Notes: generated by a model not told the origin, from the letters alone. DNA of 60,000 bases from Antedon mediterranea (GCF_964355755.1 NC_092679.1:5892001-5952000), one strand, 5' to 3'; shown: positions 41,201 to 45,949, counted from the stretch's first letter. A program made the numbers and translations.

Positions 41201-43652
41201 AAGGCATTACAAAGTGATAACTATTGTAACACTTGGTGAAGTTCTGAGTCTGGAAAAGCCAGGCTCAATGGACTGCAGAGGCAGCACAAATGGACCAATG
41301 AAATAGGAAAGCAAAGCACCGCTGGACCAGACAAGGCACCAATGGTATAGGTAACACCACTGGATCAGATGAGGCACCAATGGTATGGGGAAGCACAAAT
41401 GGACCAGAGGAGGCACTAATGGACCAGAGCAGGCCCTATGAACAGGAAGAGGCACCAAGCATTTTTCTGGCTACTATTTGATAGTGCGTAGATAAAGGTG
41501 GTATTATATTAATTGTGTAGCAATTGGCTATGCTACTGGTGGAATGTAATGTGTTATGTTAAATATGGACTGTACAGTATTATTTACCAATTATTTTAAC
41601 TGAACCTATTTGGTTGCATGCTGATGAATGTGTTCATCAAAACATAATTTTGTCATACCTTTATAATTATTAAATTATAAGTACACCTTATGAATTATTT
41701 ACATAAATAACATCATAACCAATTATGATATTGATTTAATGTTTTGATGTCCCAATGTGATCAAGGTTAAAACATTGTAAAACATTGTAAACACTGGCAT
41801 ACTATTTCTCATACATTTTCAAAACACCACCACAAAATTATTAATGTAGTTTTAAGTATGGTAATTCAGTCTTGGAGGCGTGGCAAAAATTTTGAATTTC
41901 TGGTATCAGGGATATTTAGTTCAACTTTGTCAAATATAATATTGATGTATTGTTTTTATAAATAGTCAAGTAGCATTAACTTTAAACACCAATAATTACT
42001 TACTTAATTCTTTTTTTTTAAATCATTTAACCAAAAGCTAAACAAATTTAAACATTTGCAGATTTTTCAACCCAAATGAATTAAAAATCAGGAGAATATA
42101 CCACCACCAACGTTAACACTATGAAGTATATTGCCACCAACGTTCAGGGAGACCGGGAGGTGATGTTAAAATTCAGGAGACTCCCGAATAAATCGGGAGG
42201 GTTGGAACATAATGCATTTGTAACCATTTACAGTGTACTCAAACTTGGTTGCACATTTGCAGAATTAAGCAAATTACCAATAAATATAGTTGTAAATACC
42301 TGTTGAGATGCGATGATAGGTAAGATAGCGATAATAACCCCAATGGCAATTAATGAACAATACCTGTGACGAATAAAATAAAAATCAGAACACTTGTTAG
42401 CAGTAAAGTAAACATGTTGACATCACATTATCTTTCATTGAACTTGACTAACTACAGTATATATATAATACGCCGTGGCTAAAGATACGGTACCGTATCC
42501 TAACTTCCGTTTGCTAAAGGTACGGTAAAATTGCATTACGTCATAATCAGCCAATGGTGTGCTGGTAGGTGTGTGACGTCATCGTATAAGGACTTTGGAT
42601 TTTTTTTCATATCACGAAAACAGTGATCAACCGGCGGCTTAACATTTTCTTTATGCTTCATTTATTGCTATTATCGCCGTCGTGTGAAACTAAATGTAGC
42701 CTACATCTGTTATTATTGAAAGGCCAAAACATGTTGATTTTAATTCTAGAATACAGAAAACCGTTTCAAAAGAGGCCTACTACGTACTATAACCATGCTA
42801 TAACCTATAGCCTTAGTATATGAGTTTGTTTGTTTGTCTGCATGTGTGCGCTGATTTCTGTGACTCAGCCCTGAGGCTAGGCCTACTGTCTAAATCATAG
42901 AATTTGAGGGTCCCTTTATTGTCCGCATTTTTTGTTTATGGTCACCATCTGTATACAAAGTTTAATAAAAAAAATATATGCCTAGGCCATTTGGAATAAA
43001 AATAAAACCCTCATAGTAACTATGGACGTATTCAACATTGCTAAGTCACAGAATCAGCGCACACATCCATGCAGCCTGGCGCCGCCGATAGGCATTCTCT
43101 ACAGACGCGATGTGAAAAAAATCCAAAGTCCTTATACGATGACGTCACACACGTACCAGCACCCTATGGACTGATTATGACGAAATGCAATTTTAACGTA
43201 CCTAAATAGTAAACGGAAGTTAGGATACGGTACCATATTTTTAGCCACGGCGTATATAATAATTAATAGTATTCTGTCAAAAATACATGTTATCAAAAAG
43301 TAATTCATAACTTCATTTTAGCTGGGATCTGCACGCACTTGTATTTGATAAAATATAAAGTAATACGTAATAAAAAAAAATTAAAAGTTAACAAATTAAT
43401 TATGAAGTAACAACCATTCAATCTTGTACATATACTACTAATACTATAGGCTACTGTCAGCAGTGGTGTTAAGAAAAAAAGAGAAAAAAAACAAACATTT
43501 TTTTAACCAAAAAATTATTGCCAAAAATAATCAATTTGAGTGATTGAACAACCAAATAAATACGAATCACACAGAAGAACTTGAATAATAATATTTGTGA
43601 CAGTTTTATTTATAACTTACCAACAACAGCAACAACGTAGGCCTAGTTCCAT
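1999..43652 (-). CDS. PAPLN: Papilin-like secreted matrix protein (TSP1-spacer-TSP1-Kunitz-thyroglobulin), 26 exons
   Basis: Secreted ADAMTS-like extracellular-matrix glycoprotein of the papilin family, assembled from 26 exons with consistent phases into about 1,429 codons. Rough residue positions: signal peptide 1-30; TSP1-1 37-85; ADAMTS cysteine-rich region 86-190; spacer 191-300; TSP1-2 to TSP1-7 305-661; two GCC modules 662-747; Kunitz 1-5 750-1037; thyroglobulin type-1 modules 1055-1428. Key signatures are CTRSCGGG in the first TSP1, [11 protein letters not shown] before the spacer, GPC(R/K) and YGGC in each Kunitz domain, and CWCV in each TY domain. There is no metalloprotease domain, so it is an ADAMTS-like protein rather than an ADAMTS enzyme. 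Papilins usually carry Ig and PLAC domains after the Kunitz domains; here five TY domains follow instead. The gene may continue left of 1,999. A lacunin or ADAMTSL assignment is less likely because GCC modules plus Kunitz domains are papilin hallmarks. Confidence 0.88.
2919..3026. repeat. Palindromic MITE copy (CATAGGCA/TGCTAT type)
   Basis: Arms 'tcataggcaaattccttg' and 'cacaatttgctatataat' are imperfectly inverted around repeated CACATGTGAT/CACATATATGAT phrases. It shares arm and core sequence with 37,504-37,648. Confidence 0.5.
3538..3613. repeat. Left arm of AGCTCTGTCTACAC-type MITE
   Basis: Solo arm of the family listed at 5,776 and elsewhere: 'gaagctctatccacac', then the shared ATATGGACATGATGATGTCA core. 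The right arm is not seen. Confidence 0.65.
3762..4016 (-). CDS. PAPLN: Papilin-like exon 25: thyroglobulin type-1 domain 4
   Basis: Ser/Thr linker ([12 protein letters not shown]) followed by a six-cysteine TY domain: [39 protein letters not shown]. The exon starts upstream of the internal ATG that defines the open frame, because the acceptor is at 4,017-4,018. Phase 1/1. Confidence 0.92.
4277..4516 (-). CDS. PAPLN: Papilin-like exon 24: thyroglobulin type-1 domain 3
   Basis: Pro/Thr linker (VTITPSPPE) followed by a six-cysteine TY domain: [39 protein letters not shown]. Phase 1/1. Confidence 0.92.
4762..4974 (-). CDS. PAPLN: Papilin-like exon 23: thyroglobulin type-1 domain 2
   Basis: Six-cysteine TY domain: [40 protein letters not shown]. 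Phase 1/1. Confidence 0.92.
5096..5302 (-). CDS. PAPLN: Papilin-like exon 22: thyroglobulin type-1 domain 1
   Basis: Complete TY domain with six cysteines: [40 protein letters not shown]. The QC and CWCV motifs are intact. TY domains commonly bind or inhibit cathepsins and other proteases. Phase 1/1. Confidence 0.92.
5467..5667 (-). CDS. PAPLN: Papilin-like exon 21: Kunitz domain 5 and Thr-rich linker
   Basis: Six-cysteine Kunitz domain: [36 protein letters not shown]1-P1' is Lys-Ala. A linker [12 protein letters not shown] leads to the thyroglobulin block. Phase 1/1. Confidence 0.93.
5776..5919. mobile_element. AGCTCTGTCTACAC-type MITE copy
   Basis: About 144 bp in the intron between Kunitz 4 and 5. 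It begins TTAAGCTCTGTCTACACT and ends AGACAGAGCTTTA, inverted ends with flanking TA. The core has ATATGGACATGATGATATCA. No ORF. Related copies in this window at 11,568, 22,098, 30,032, 30,881, 47,514 and 52,709. Confidence 0.8.
5988..6161 (-). CDS. PAPLN: Papilin-like exon 20: Kunitz domain 4
   Basis: Six-cysteine Kunitz domain: [36 protein letters not shown]1-P1' is Lys-Ala as in BPTI, so this is a good candidate for an active inhibitor. Phase 1/1. Confidence 0.93.
6681..6854 (-). CDS. PAPLN: Papilin-like exon 19: Kunitz domain 3
   Basis: Six-cysteine Kunitz domain: [29 protein letters not shown]1 is Lys followed by Asp, which is unusual because Kunitz domains usually have a small residue at P1'. 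Phase 1/1. Confidence 0.93.
7094..7267 (-). CDS. PAPLN: Papilin-like exon 18: Kunitz domain 2
   Basis: Six-cysteine Kunitz domain: [30 protein letters not shown]1 is Arg. The GTGAGA donor at 7,093 ends the exon before an in-frame stop. Phase 1/1. Confidence 0.93.
7629..8458. repeat. 25-bp minisatellite, about 33 copies
   Basis: Near-perfect tandem array of a 25-bp unit containing GGATAGATACCCTAGG, in the intron between Kunitz 1 and 2. Only two clear variants are visible, AGAAAAATAG near 7,881 and a short insertion near 8,280. Such homogeneity suggests recent expansion. Confidence 0.97.
8672..8860 (-). CDS. PAPLN: Papilin-like exon 17: Kunitz domain 1
   Basis: Complete Kunitz/BPTI domain with all six cysteines in one exon: [21 protein letters not shown], then CLKSC. 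The P1 position after GPC is Arg, as expected for a trypsin-like serine protease inhibitor. Phase 1/1. A short WDPDPPQE linker follows. Confidence 0.93.
9367..9503 (-). CDS. PAPLN: Papilin-like exon 16: second GCC cysteine module and Thr/Val linker
   Basis: Encodes [20 protein letters not shown] then EGC, a second papilin GCC module, followed by an acidic and then Thr/Pro/Val-rich linker ([17 protein letters not shown]) likely to be extended and O-glycosylated. Phase 2 in, phase 1 out. Confidence 0.87.
9588..9742 (-). repeat. Dispersed repeat R-CTGATGAAGGG, copy 1
   Basis: Read on the minus strand it carries CTGATGAAGGGCTAG, then CGAAAGCTCTGCTAAC, then a body ending near 'cagtattttgcctttg'. 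The same sequence occurs at 17,806, 32,678 and 48,978. It looks like a retroelement 3' region. Apparent short ORFs over it are repeat artefacts. Confidence 0.7.
10233..10353 (-). CDS. PAPLN: Papilin-like exon 15: first GCC cysteine module
   Basis: Encodes [20 protein letters not shown] then GC. The C-x4-5-GCC-x-A-x-GP-x-GC layout recurs in papilins between the TSP1 and Kunitz regions. Phase 1 in, phase 2 out. Confidence 0.85.
11568..11672. mobile_element. AGCTCTGTCTACAC-type MITE copy
   Basis: Short 105-bp copy with ends AAAGCTCAGTCTACACTA and TAGTGTAGACAGAGCTTTA. It carries the family motif CAAACTAGTTTGAC in the left arm. Confidence 0.8.
11926..12192 (+). repeat. tRNA-derived SINE
   Basis: The head has an A-box-like GTGGCTTGGTGGTTATGATG and a B-box-like GGTTCAAGTCC (about 11,978), a body with 'cccaaagacttaataataag', and an A/T-rich tail of AAATAA-type repeats ending near 12,192. 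It is inserted among fragments of another tRNA-like repeat (11,862-11,921 and 12,243-12,388). Confidence 0.75.
12243..12388 (-). repeat. Second tRNA-like SINE family (GGTCTAGAGG type), copy
   Basis: Minus strand has AGCTCGGTGGTCTAGAGGTA (A-box-like) and GTGGGTTGGAATCCCACC (B-box/T-arm-like), followed by 'tgagaattactt'. It is flanked by the phrase 'agctttgcgtcagggagttg'. Related copies at 13,647 and 49,214. Confidence 0.65.
12504..12636 (-). CDS. PAPLN: Papilin-like exon 14: degenerate TSP1-7
   Basis: Encodes [14 protein letters not shown] and ends EQECTPNDC. The usual C-S-x-T-C-G-x-G opening is shortened to C-S-C and the glycine is missing, so the first disulfide region differs from the other six repeats. 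Phase 0 in, phase 1 out. Confidence 0.85.
12722..12975. repeat. About 31-bp minisatellite in intron 13
   Basis: Seven to eight degenerate units built around TTTTCCCAGGGACCTAAAAA, between exons 13 and 14. The CCCAGGGACCT core also occurs in the coding end of exon 13 (about 13,040-13,051). Confidence 0.85.
13034..13219 (-). CDS. PAPLN: Papilin-like exon 13: TSP1-6 and start of TSP1-7
   Basis: 62 codons. [16 protein letters not shown] opens TSP1-6, SCNKKEC closes it, and WLTGPWAK starts TSP1-7. Phase 0/0. Its 3' end shares a 'cccagggacct' string with the minisatellite in the next intron. Confidence 0.92.
13315..13485 (-). CDS. PAPLN: Papilin-like exon 12: TSP1-5 and start of TSP1-6
   Basis: 57 codons. 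[16 protein letters not shown] opens TSP1-5, RTCSRSPCE closes it, and WMTTEWSK begins TSP1-6. Phase 0/0. Confidence 0.92.
13647..13740 (+). repeat. Second tRNA-like SINE family, copy
   Basis: Plus strand has CTAGCTCGGTGGTCTAGAGG and GAGGTCGTATCCCACCCGAG, followed by 'aattacttgtaagtg'. The B-box is degraded. It lies in the intron between exons 11 and 12. Confidence 0.6.
14627..14797 (-). CDS. PAPLN: Papilin-like exon 11: TSP1-4 and start of TSP1-5
   Basis: 57-codon exon starting at CSLTCGDG and ending in MEEWSR, so the intron falls between the W-x-x-W strand and the first cysteine of the next TSP1. Phase 0 at both ends, the same layout as exons 12 and 13. Confidence 0.9.
14994..15338. repeat. 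330-bp direct repeat, copy A
   Basis: Begins with ACTCGGGGTACCCGAGTC and contains GAGCAAAAAGTGCGATTT, TCCCTTATTCGTTGTAGTAT and TATGACGTCATTACAGCTTC. It ends near TCGCACATTCGTGCTT. Highly similar to 16,420-16,769 in the same orientation. Both lie in the intron between exons 10 and 11. Confidence 0.9.
15351..15932. mobile_element. TTAAAGATGTATTGTCCC-type MITE, 582 bp
   Basis: Perfect 21-bp inverted termini beginning TTAAAGATGTATTGTCCC. No ORF. It contains three 13-bp repeats TTTGGCTACTCTG (15,578-15,616). TTAA or TA at the ends could be the target site. A 306-bp relative lies at 49,586. Confidence 0.85.
15984..16055 (+). pseudogene. tRNA-Val(AAC)-like sequence, degenerate
   Basis: 72 nt with D-arm GTAGTGGTTATCAC, anticodon loop TTAACAC (anticodon AAC) on a 5-bp stem, T-arm CCTGGTTCGAGCCCGGG and a downstream run of T. 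The acceptor stem GGCTTCT against CGAAACC has two mismatches, so it is probably a decayed gene or SINE head rather than a working tRNA. Confidence 0.65.
16272..16348 (+). pseudogene. tRNA-Val-like pseudogene with two small insertions
   Basis: 77 nt with a paired acceptor stem (GGTTTCG with CGAAACC). The anticodon loop carries an extra AAC (TTAACAACAC) and the T-arm an extra GT (CGGTTGTTCGAG). It shares the 3' flank 'tttatggtgaaa...actgtatacg' with the copy at 15,984, so the two are duplicates of a longer unit. Confidence 0.75.
16420..16769. repeat. 330-bp direct repeat, copy B
   Basis: Same orientation and content as copy A at 14,994. Here the ends read ACTCGGGGTACC and GTACCCCGAGT, an 11-bp inverted pair, so each copy could be a small TIR element. 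About 20 bp of homology continues past the right end. Confidence 0.9.
16903..17240 (-). CDS. PAPLN: Papilin-like exon 10: TSP1-2, TSP1-3 and start of TSP1-4
   Basis: The longest exon, 338 nt. It finishes TSP1-2 (ENCNTEPCP), encodes all of TSP1-3 ([11 protein letters not shown] to CLVRECP) and begins TSP1-4 (WNSGPWSG). Phase 1 in, phase 0 out. Confidence 0.92.
17608..17734 (-). CDS. PAPLN: Papilin-like exon 9: spacer end and start of TSP1-2
   Basis: Encodes [18 protein letters not shown], the last strand of the spacer, then [11 protein letters not shown], the start of the second TSP1. Phase 0 in, phase 1 out. It follows a 6-kb intron. Confidence 0.88.
17806..17985 (+). repeat. Dispersed repeat R-CTGATGAAGGG, copy 2
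   Basis: Contains CTGATGAAGGGTTGTG and GCCCGAAAGATCTGC, then TTTTCTGGCTGTTTTACTT and GTATCTCCAT, ending near TTGCCTTTGGATCTATATAT. The right end matches copies 3 and 4. Confidence 0.75.
19826..19980 (+). other. Polypurine (G/A) tract
   Basis: About 155 bases almost entirely A and G on the plus strand, with many GGAGG and GGGAGG runs. A second, shorter G-rich tract follows at 20,100-20,135. Not coding. It may form triplex or quadruplex structures. Confidence 0.8.
21207..21526 (+). repeat. Class II tRNA-derived SINE, copy 1
   Basis: The head reads GAGTGAGTGGCCGAGCGGTT (A-box) and GGGGTTCGAGGCTCACTC (B-box), with a long variable arm as in tRNA-Leu/Ser and a paired acceptor stem. The body has ACGAGTCTTCTCGGATAAGG and TACATCTTTCGAGACGAGTA. 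The tail is (ACAA)n. Copy 2 is at 55,907. Confidence 0.85.
22098..22224. mobile_element. AGCTCTGTCTACAC-type MITE copy
   Basis: Ends TAAGCTTTATCTACACTATC and GATAATGTAGACAGAGC, with the CCATATATGGGCACATCACA core. Located in intron 8. Confidence 0.75.
23172..23357. mobile_element. Palindromic GGTTCCCACTAG-type MITE
   Basis: 186 bp with inverted ends TTAAAGCGAGGTTCCCACTA and TAGTGGGAACCAAGCTTAA. Near-complete fold-back with arms carrying GACCAATCACAAGCG and its complement. Related left halves occur at 45,950-46,090 and about 22,632-22,790. Confidence 0.8.
23515..23789. repeat. About 21-bp AT-rich minisatellite next to exon 8 donor
   Basis: Degenerate units such as AAGATTGAATTAAATCTATT and AAATATTAAATTTAATCTA. 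The array ends within about 10 bases of the GTGAGT donor of exon 8, so it forms the first part of that intron. Confidence 0.85.
23797..23966 (-). CDS. PAPLN: Papilin-like exon 8: spacer
   Basis: Encodes [14 protein letters not shown] and later [18 protein letters not shown], the central and distal spacer (compare the family YYLNG and GP(L/T)SEP motifs). Phase 1 in, phase 0 out. The GTGAGT donor at 23,796 lies only a few bases from an AT-rich minisatellite, so the frame runs on spuriously into the repeat. Confidence 0.88.
24970..25050 (-). CDS. PAPLN: Papilin-like exon 7: spacer
   Basis: 81-nt exon encoding [20 protein letters not shown], matching the beta-rich ADAMTS spacer. Phase 1 in, phase 1 out. 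Confidence 0.87.
25737..27586. mobile_element. 1.85-kb non-autonomous TIR element with LINE fragment inside
   Basis: Inverted termini of about 26 bp with three mismatches: left TTAAAGGGGGATTCTGGG, right (complement) TTAAAGGGGGGTTCCGGG. No transposase recognised. The interior contains a LINE 3' remnant (26,189-26,478) and a more GC-rich block (26,500-27,200). TTAA at both ends may be the target site. Confidence 0.7.
26189..26413 (+). pseudogene. 3' remnant of a non-LTR retrotransposon reverse transcriptase
   Basis: Frame encodes [18 protein letters not shown] then [20 protein letters not shown] and FKNRIDTM, followed by a stop. The R-x-x-x-FS-x-RVI-x-WNSLP-x-VV-x-FK pattern is typical of the extreme C-terminus of CR1/Jockey-like LINE ORF2. 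The rest of the element is missing (5' truncated). A short (ACTAA)n tail follows at 26,461-26,478. Confidence 0.85.
28324..28536. repeat. Degenerate TTGTCCC-type MITE copy
   Basis: Left 'ataaagataatggtgtcccc' and right 'gggggataatacatcttga' are decayed versions of the inverted ends at 15,351 and 49,586. The interior shares 'ttgttgaatatg' phrases with the 49,586 copy. Confidence 0.6.
28590..28716 (-). CDS. PAPLN: Papilin-like exon 6: end of cysteine-rich region and spacer start
   Basis: Encodes [20 protein letters not shown] then GDNSTC, the family signature immediately before the spacer. Phase 0 in, phase 1 out. It is separated from exon 5 by a 6-kb intron filled with repeats. Confidence 0.9.
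30032..30124. mobile_element. AGCTCTGTCTACAC-type MITE copy, short
   Basis: 93-bp near-palindrome with ends TAAAGCTCTGTCTATACTAT and GATAGTGTAGACAGAGCTTA. Confidence 0.8.
30881..31742. mobile_element. AGCTCTGTCTACAC-type MITE interrupted by another element
   Basis: Left end TAAAGCTGTCTTCACTATC at 30,881 and right end GATAATGTGTACAGAGCTTT at 31,742. The right arm is split inside its AAACTAGTTTGATA motif by the element at 31,041-31,714. Confidence 0.8.
31041..31714 (+). mobile_element. CCTCCGCCAAGGAGG-type element nested in a MITE
   Basis: Starts ACCTCCGCCAAGGAGGTATA, then a (TTTG)n stretch, and ends GGCGGAGGTATGCCCTCTCG then GAGTGGCTTT. It is bounded by a CTAGTTT direct repeat (31,034-31,040 and 31,715-31,721). 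A small stem (GCC/GGC, CTC/GAG) precedes the right end. The class is uncertain. Confidence 0.75.
32262..32614 (-). repeat. 5S rRNA-derived SINE (SINE3-like)
   Basis: Minus-strand head at about 32,614-32,500 resembles 5S rRNA: ACGGCTTTACCACG, TCTCGTCAGATCACCGAAGT, TAAGCAACGTGGGCCTGGTT, TTGGATGGGAGACAATCTGG and GGGTGCTATATACGG. The internal control region of a pol III type 1 promoter is recognisable. A 3' body of about 220 bp follows, ending in an A/T-rich AATAAAATAAAA tail at 32,262-32,290. The small ORF in the body is incidental. Confidence 0.88.
32678..32855 (+). repeat. Dispersed repeat R-CTGATGAAGGG, copy 3
   Basis: Contains CTGATGAAGGGCTAGTG, TTGCCCGAAAGCTCTGC, CTTTTCTGGCTGTTTTAC and a right end TTGCCTTTAGATTTATATAT. 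The antisense frame can be read as a short ORF shared with copy 1, but no domain is recognisable. Confidence 0.75.
34730..34869 (-). CDS. PAPLN: Papilin-like exon 5: cysteine-rich region
   Basis: Encodes [18 protein letters not shown], then [11 protein letters not shown] and [10 protein letters not shown], the conserved C-x-DGT-x-C and V-C-V-x-G-x-C pattern of ADAMTS/papilin cysteine-rich regions. Phase 1 in, phase 0 out. Confidence 0.9.
34920..35173. repeat. Partial TTGTCCC-type MITE copy
   Basis: Shares 'aatagttattcactttgacc' and the right end 'ggaggacaatacatc' with the 49,586 copy. The left terminus is not clear. Confidence 0.55.
35746..35897 (-). CDS. PAPLN: Papilin-like exon 4: end of TSP1-1 and start of cysteine-rich region
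   Basis: Encodes SCNVHDCP, which closes the first TSP1, then [20 protein letters not shown], the conserved start of the ADAMTS cysteine-rich region. Phase 2 in, phase 1 out. A longer ORF in another frame over the same DNA is a shadow. Confidence 0.88.
35898..38361. other. Intron between exons 3 and 4
   Basis: AT-rich. One palindromic repeat at 37,504-37,648; otherwise no gene or RNA recognised. Confidence 0.6.
37504..37648. repeat. Palindromic MITE with TGTAATACAG/CTGTATTACA arms
   Basis: Arms 'cataggcagattctgtaata' and 'tgtattacagaattttcctt' are inverted. The inside has CACATATGATGC repeats. Related to 2,919-3,026 and, more weakly, 47,262-47,320. Confidence 0.7.
38362..38453 (-). CDS. PAPLN: Papilin-like exon 3: first TSP1 repeat
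   Basis: Encodes [20 protein letters not shown] and onward to RKCL, the first half of the amino-terminal TSP1 repeat that opens papilins and ADAMTS-like proteins. Phase 0 in, phase 2 out. Confidence 0.88.
39452..40996. mobile_element. 1.55-kb non-autonomous element with TTAGTTATCCGCT termini
   Basis: Inverted 13-bp ends TTAGTTATCCGCT and AGCGGATAACTAA. The right end also forms a perfect hairpin (11-bp stem, ACTA loop, 40,973-40,998). The interior is richer in CpG and CGCG than its surroundings and has no long ORF. No target duplication identified. Confidence 0.65.
41330..41450. repeat. Degenerate tandem GGCACCAATGG repeat
   Basis: Repeated phrases GGACCAGA, GAGGCACCAATGGTAT and AGCACAAATGGACCAG at irregular spacing. 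The minus-strand ORF here is low-complexity and not supported as a gene. Confidence 0.55.
42300..42363 (-). CDS. PAPLN: Papilin-like exon 2: hydrophobic core of signal peptide
   Basis: 64-nt exon between a CACAG acceptor and a GTATTT donor. It encodes a very hydrophobic segment ([19 protein letters not shown]) fitting a signal-peptide h-region with a cleavage site near ASQ. It ends in phase 0, matching the next exon. Confidence 0.7.
42471..43252. mobile_element. Mutator-like non-autonomous element, 782 bp, about 147-bp TIRs
   Basis: Left arm from 42,471 (CGCCGTGGCTAAAGATACGG) and right arm ending at 43,252 (complement CGCCGTGGCTAAAAATATGG) match over about 147 bp at roughly 90 percent. The flanks carry the 9-bp direct repeat TATATAATA (42,462-42,470 and 43,253-43,261). 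Long TIRs with a 9-bp duplication are typical of Mutator-like elements. No transposase is visible. It sits inside intron 1 of the papilin-like gene. Confidence 0.9.
43621..43652 (-). CDS. PAPLN: Papilin-like exon 1: start codon and n-region of signal peptide
   Basis: Encodes [10 protein letters not shown] plus two bases, followed by a GTAAGT donor. The ATG at 43,652 has A at -3 and G at +4. I chose it because the two leftover bases TG join the G of the next exon to give a Trp codon and continue into a hydrophobic signal sequence in frame. Confidence 0.7.
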
Positions 43653-45436
43653 TATGTTCGTATACTGCCCCACCAGTGTCTAGCAGGATGACAGGTATTA
43701 CTCAACTTACTGACCAGCAGTGTGACAGTGGCCCAATTTTCAGAAAATTGAACAGTTCACAGTAGATATAAATACGAACAGAGTTTGCTTGCTTTTATTC
43801 AATCCCTAAAGCACAATTTGTACCTTAACATTGAAGGTATTTTAGGCAAGGAATCTAAAAATGGTACTATATCCTAGGCCCAAACCCTAAGTATCCAAGG
43901 AATGACAGCTCGCCTAAATGAATTCATTATTTATCGCCTGCCCACACCACCACCAACTTTCAAAACACACACACACACACGTGTGTAGTTTTATGGATTC
44001 GTCGATTTAATAATACCTGTAGGTATTTCACAATATTTATGTGACTTATCCACTTATTAAAATCAACATTTAACAAAATCTTTAAAAAGTATTACTGTTA
44101 TTTTAAAACCCCAAATTTTATTCTTAAAAAATAAAACTATTTACAAATGTTTTTGCAAAATATAAATATACATATTTTTACCGACAATTTTAATGTAGGA
44201 GTCCAAAACTTTAGTAACCGCACGCTGGCGCTATACAACTTTAAAAGAACTTTGACGCTGCAACTAACCTTGTACAGTGTACTATATATAGAACTATAAT
44301 GCATTGTTTAATATAATTATTGAGTTTACACCAGATTTTTTTGCTAATTATAGCTATAAGACGACTTTTTAAAATAACAGAATAAAAGTTCAAAAATATT
44401 TTTCTAAGAATGTTTTCCTTTCTTAATTCCTTTTATACATATTATTGCTTATATTAATTTGTTACATTTGAATTTTAAAACCAGTTATTTTATAGCGTTT
44501 TATGTGGATAAAAGAAAGAATAACGACGCCCTCAATATTTTTACAAACTTCAAACTTGCTTCAAATAGAAAGAAGACACATTTATAACTAGCAAAATTAT
44601 TCAAAAATTATTCATTTTGAAATTAAATCAGGATGAGTCGAAACACAGGTGGTTCGGCGTCGGTCCAAACGAGCCACTTGAACTATGGCTCAATGCACTG
44701 TGTAGGCCACTGGTGGCATGAATAATACCAGTATTAGGTGTCCCTACAATGGAATGTGGTCCCTCTGCTTATTAATTCCAGTATAATGAGTTACTTTCCG
44801 GCATAAATACGCTTGAAAAACGAGAACGAGATTTCGAATCTCACTTTTGTAATCATACCATACATCATCATTTAATTTTTAGCCTCTACAATTTAAACGT
44901 TTTTATCTCTAAATGGGGGATAGTAATCAGGTTAGGGGCTGCTGGCGACCCCCTTTTCACATCTAGTTCACACCTAGTACTGCTATAAATTAGGAAACTC
45001 TATCACTGCCTGAACTACCAATGCTCTCGATGTAATGATGAAGGTTTATGACCTAGTTTGGTTCTTAAGTTTTACTCTCTCGGTCGCGAGCTAGCTATCA
45101 AGAGGCAATTACATTCTTGGAAGTTGATAAACGGTTCAACTCCTATATACGTTGCATTGCTATGCCATACTTATGTGCTTTGTTCTTTACTATGAAGCCA
45201 CCGCTAATTGAATCATTAATGTTATAATTTTTGCAGTTCAAAAGGGTTGATTGAAATTTAATGAAATGTCAGTAGCGTTCATAGCCTATACTTCTTGGTA
45301 CTGACTATCTCTTTTCAATTAATATATATTGAACAATGTGAGAAATTGTTGGCGTAGGTTGAAGTCATTCACCCGAGACGCGTCGACTGTGGTAACTAAG
45401 CGATAAGATGACGCACTTTTCCTTGATGTTAAGTAC

Positions 45437-45501
45437 GTCAACTTACCGATAAGAAAGCGAATTGCGGATTAATATCGTCAGGAGATTGATTGGATAGATA
45501 A
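45437..45501 (+). repeat. Left arm of a 3.2-kb-spaced inverted repeat
   Basis: About 65 bp including CGTCAACTTACCG, AAGCGAATTGCGGATTAATA and GAGATTGATTGG. The complement of 48,555-48,620 matches with about 9 differences. It may be a TIR, two opposed repeat copies or a conserved element. Confidence 0.75.
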
Positions 45502-45949
45502 AGGCAGATGGTACGTTTACATAATTTGATGTGGGCGTTCTACGCGGGGACTACATTCATTTAAACTTCACATTTTTTAATGCGCATCATTTAATTTACT
45601 CTCATTAATGTCAATAGACCCAGCGGAAGCCGAACACAGCAATCTCTATAAAATCGTCTTTCAAGAATCGTTACGAATTAACAATTAAAAACGTAGAAAC
45701 GAATTCATTTACGATTAAAAAGATTTTTTGTTAGAAACTGAATGTCTCAGATCATATATACGGCGCGTAAAGAAAGTCGCCGTTTATTGGGTTAAACACG
45801 CGTCAACATTTTCACGCGTGTCGTTAACTCAATTTAAATTGTAAGCTACAAATGATACTGTATCCTACTTTATTAAGCAAAGGGTGCAGACATTGGCTCA
45901 CTAAACTCGCAAAGCTGTAATTAAAATAATATCGGCATCTATTATTGTT

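Larger units (their letters stand above)
38454..42299. other. Intron between exons 2 and 3
   Basis: Holds a possible small inverted-repeat element at about 38,540-38,682, the 1.55-kb TIR element (39,452-40,996) and a degenerate tandem region (41,330-41,450). No exon seen. Confidence 0.6.

Noticed and set aside
43767-43774. TATAAATA near the papilin-like start
   Set aside because: It reads as a TATA box on the plus strand, while the gene is on the minus strand; orientation is wrong and no initiator was identified.
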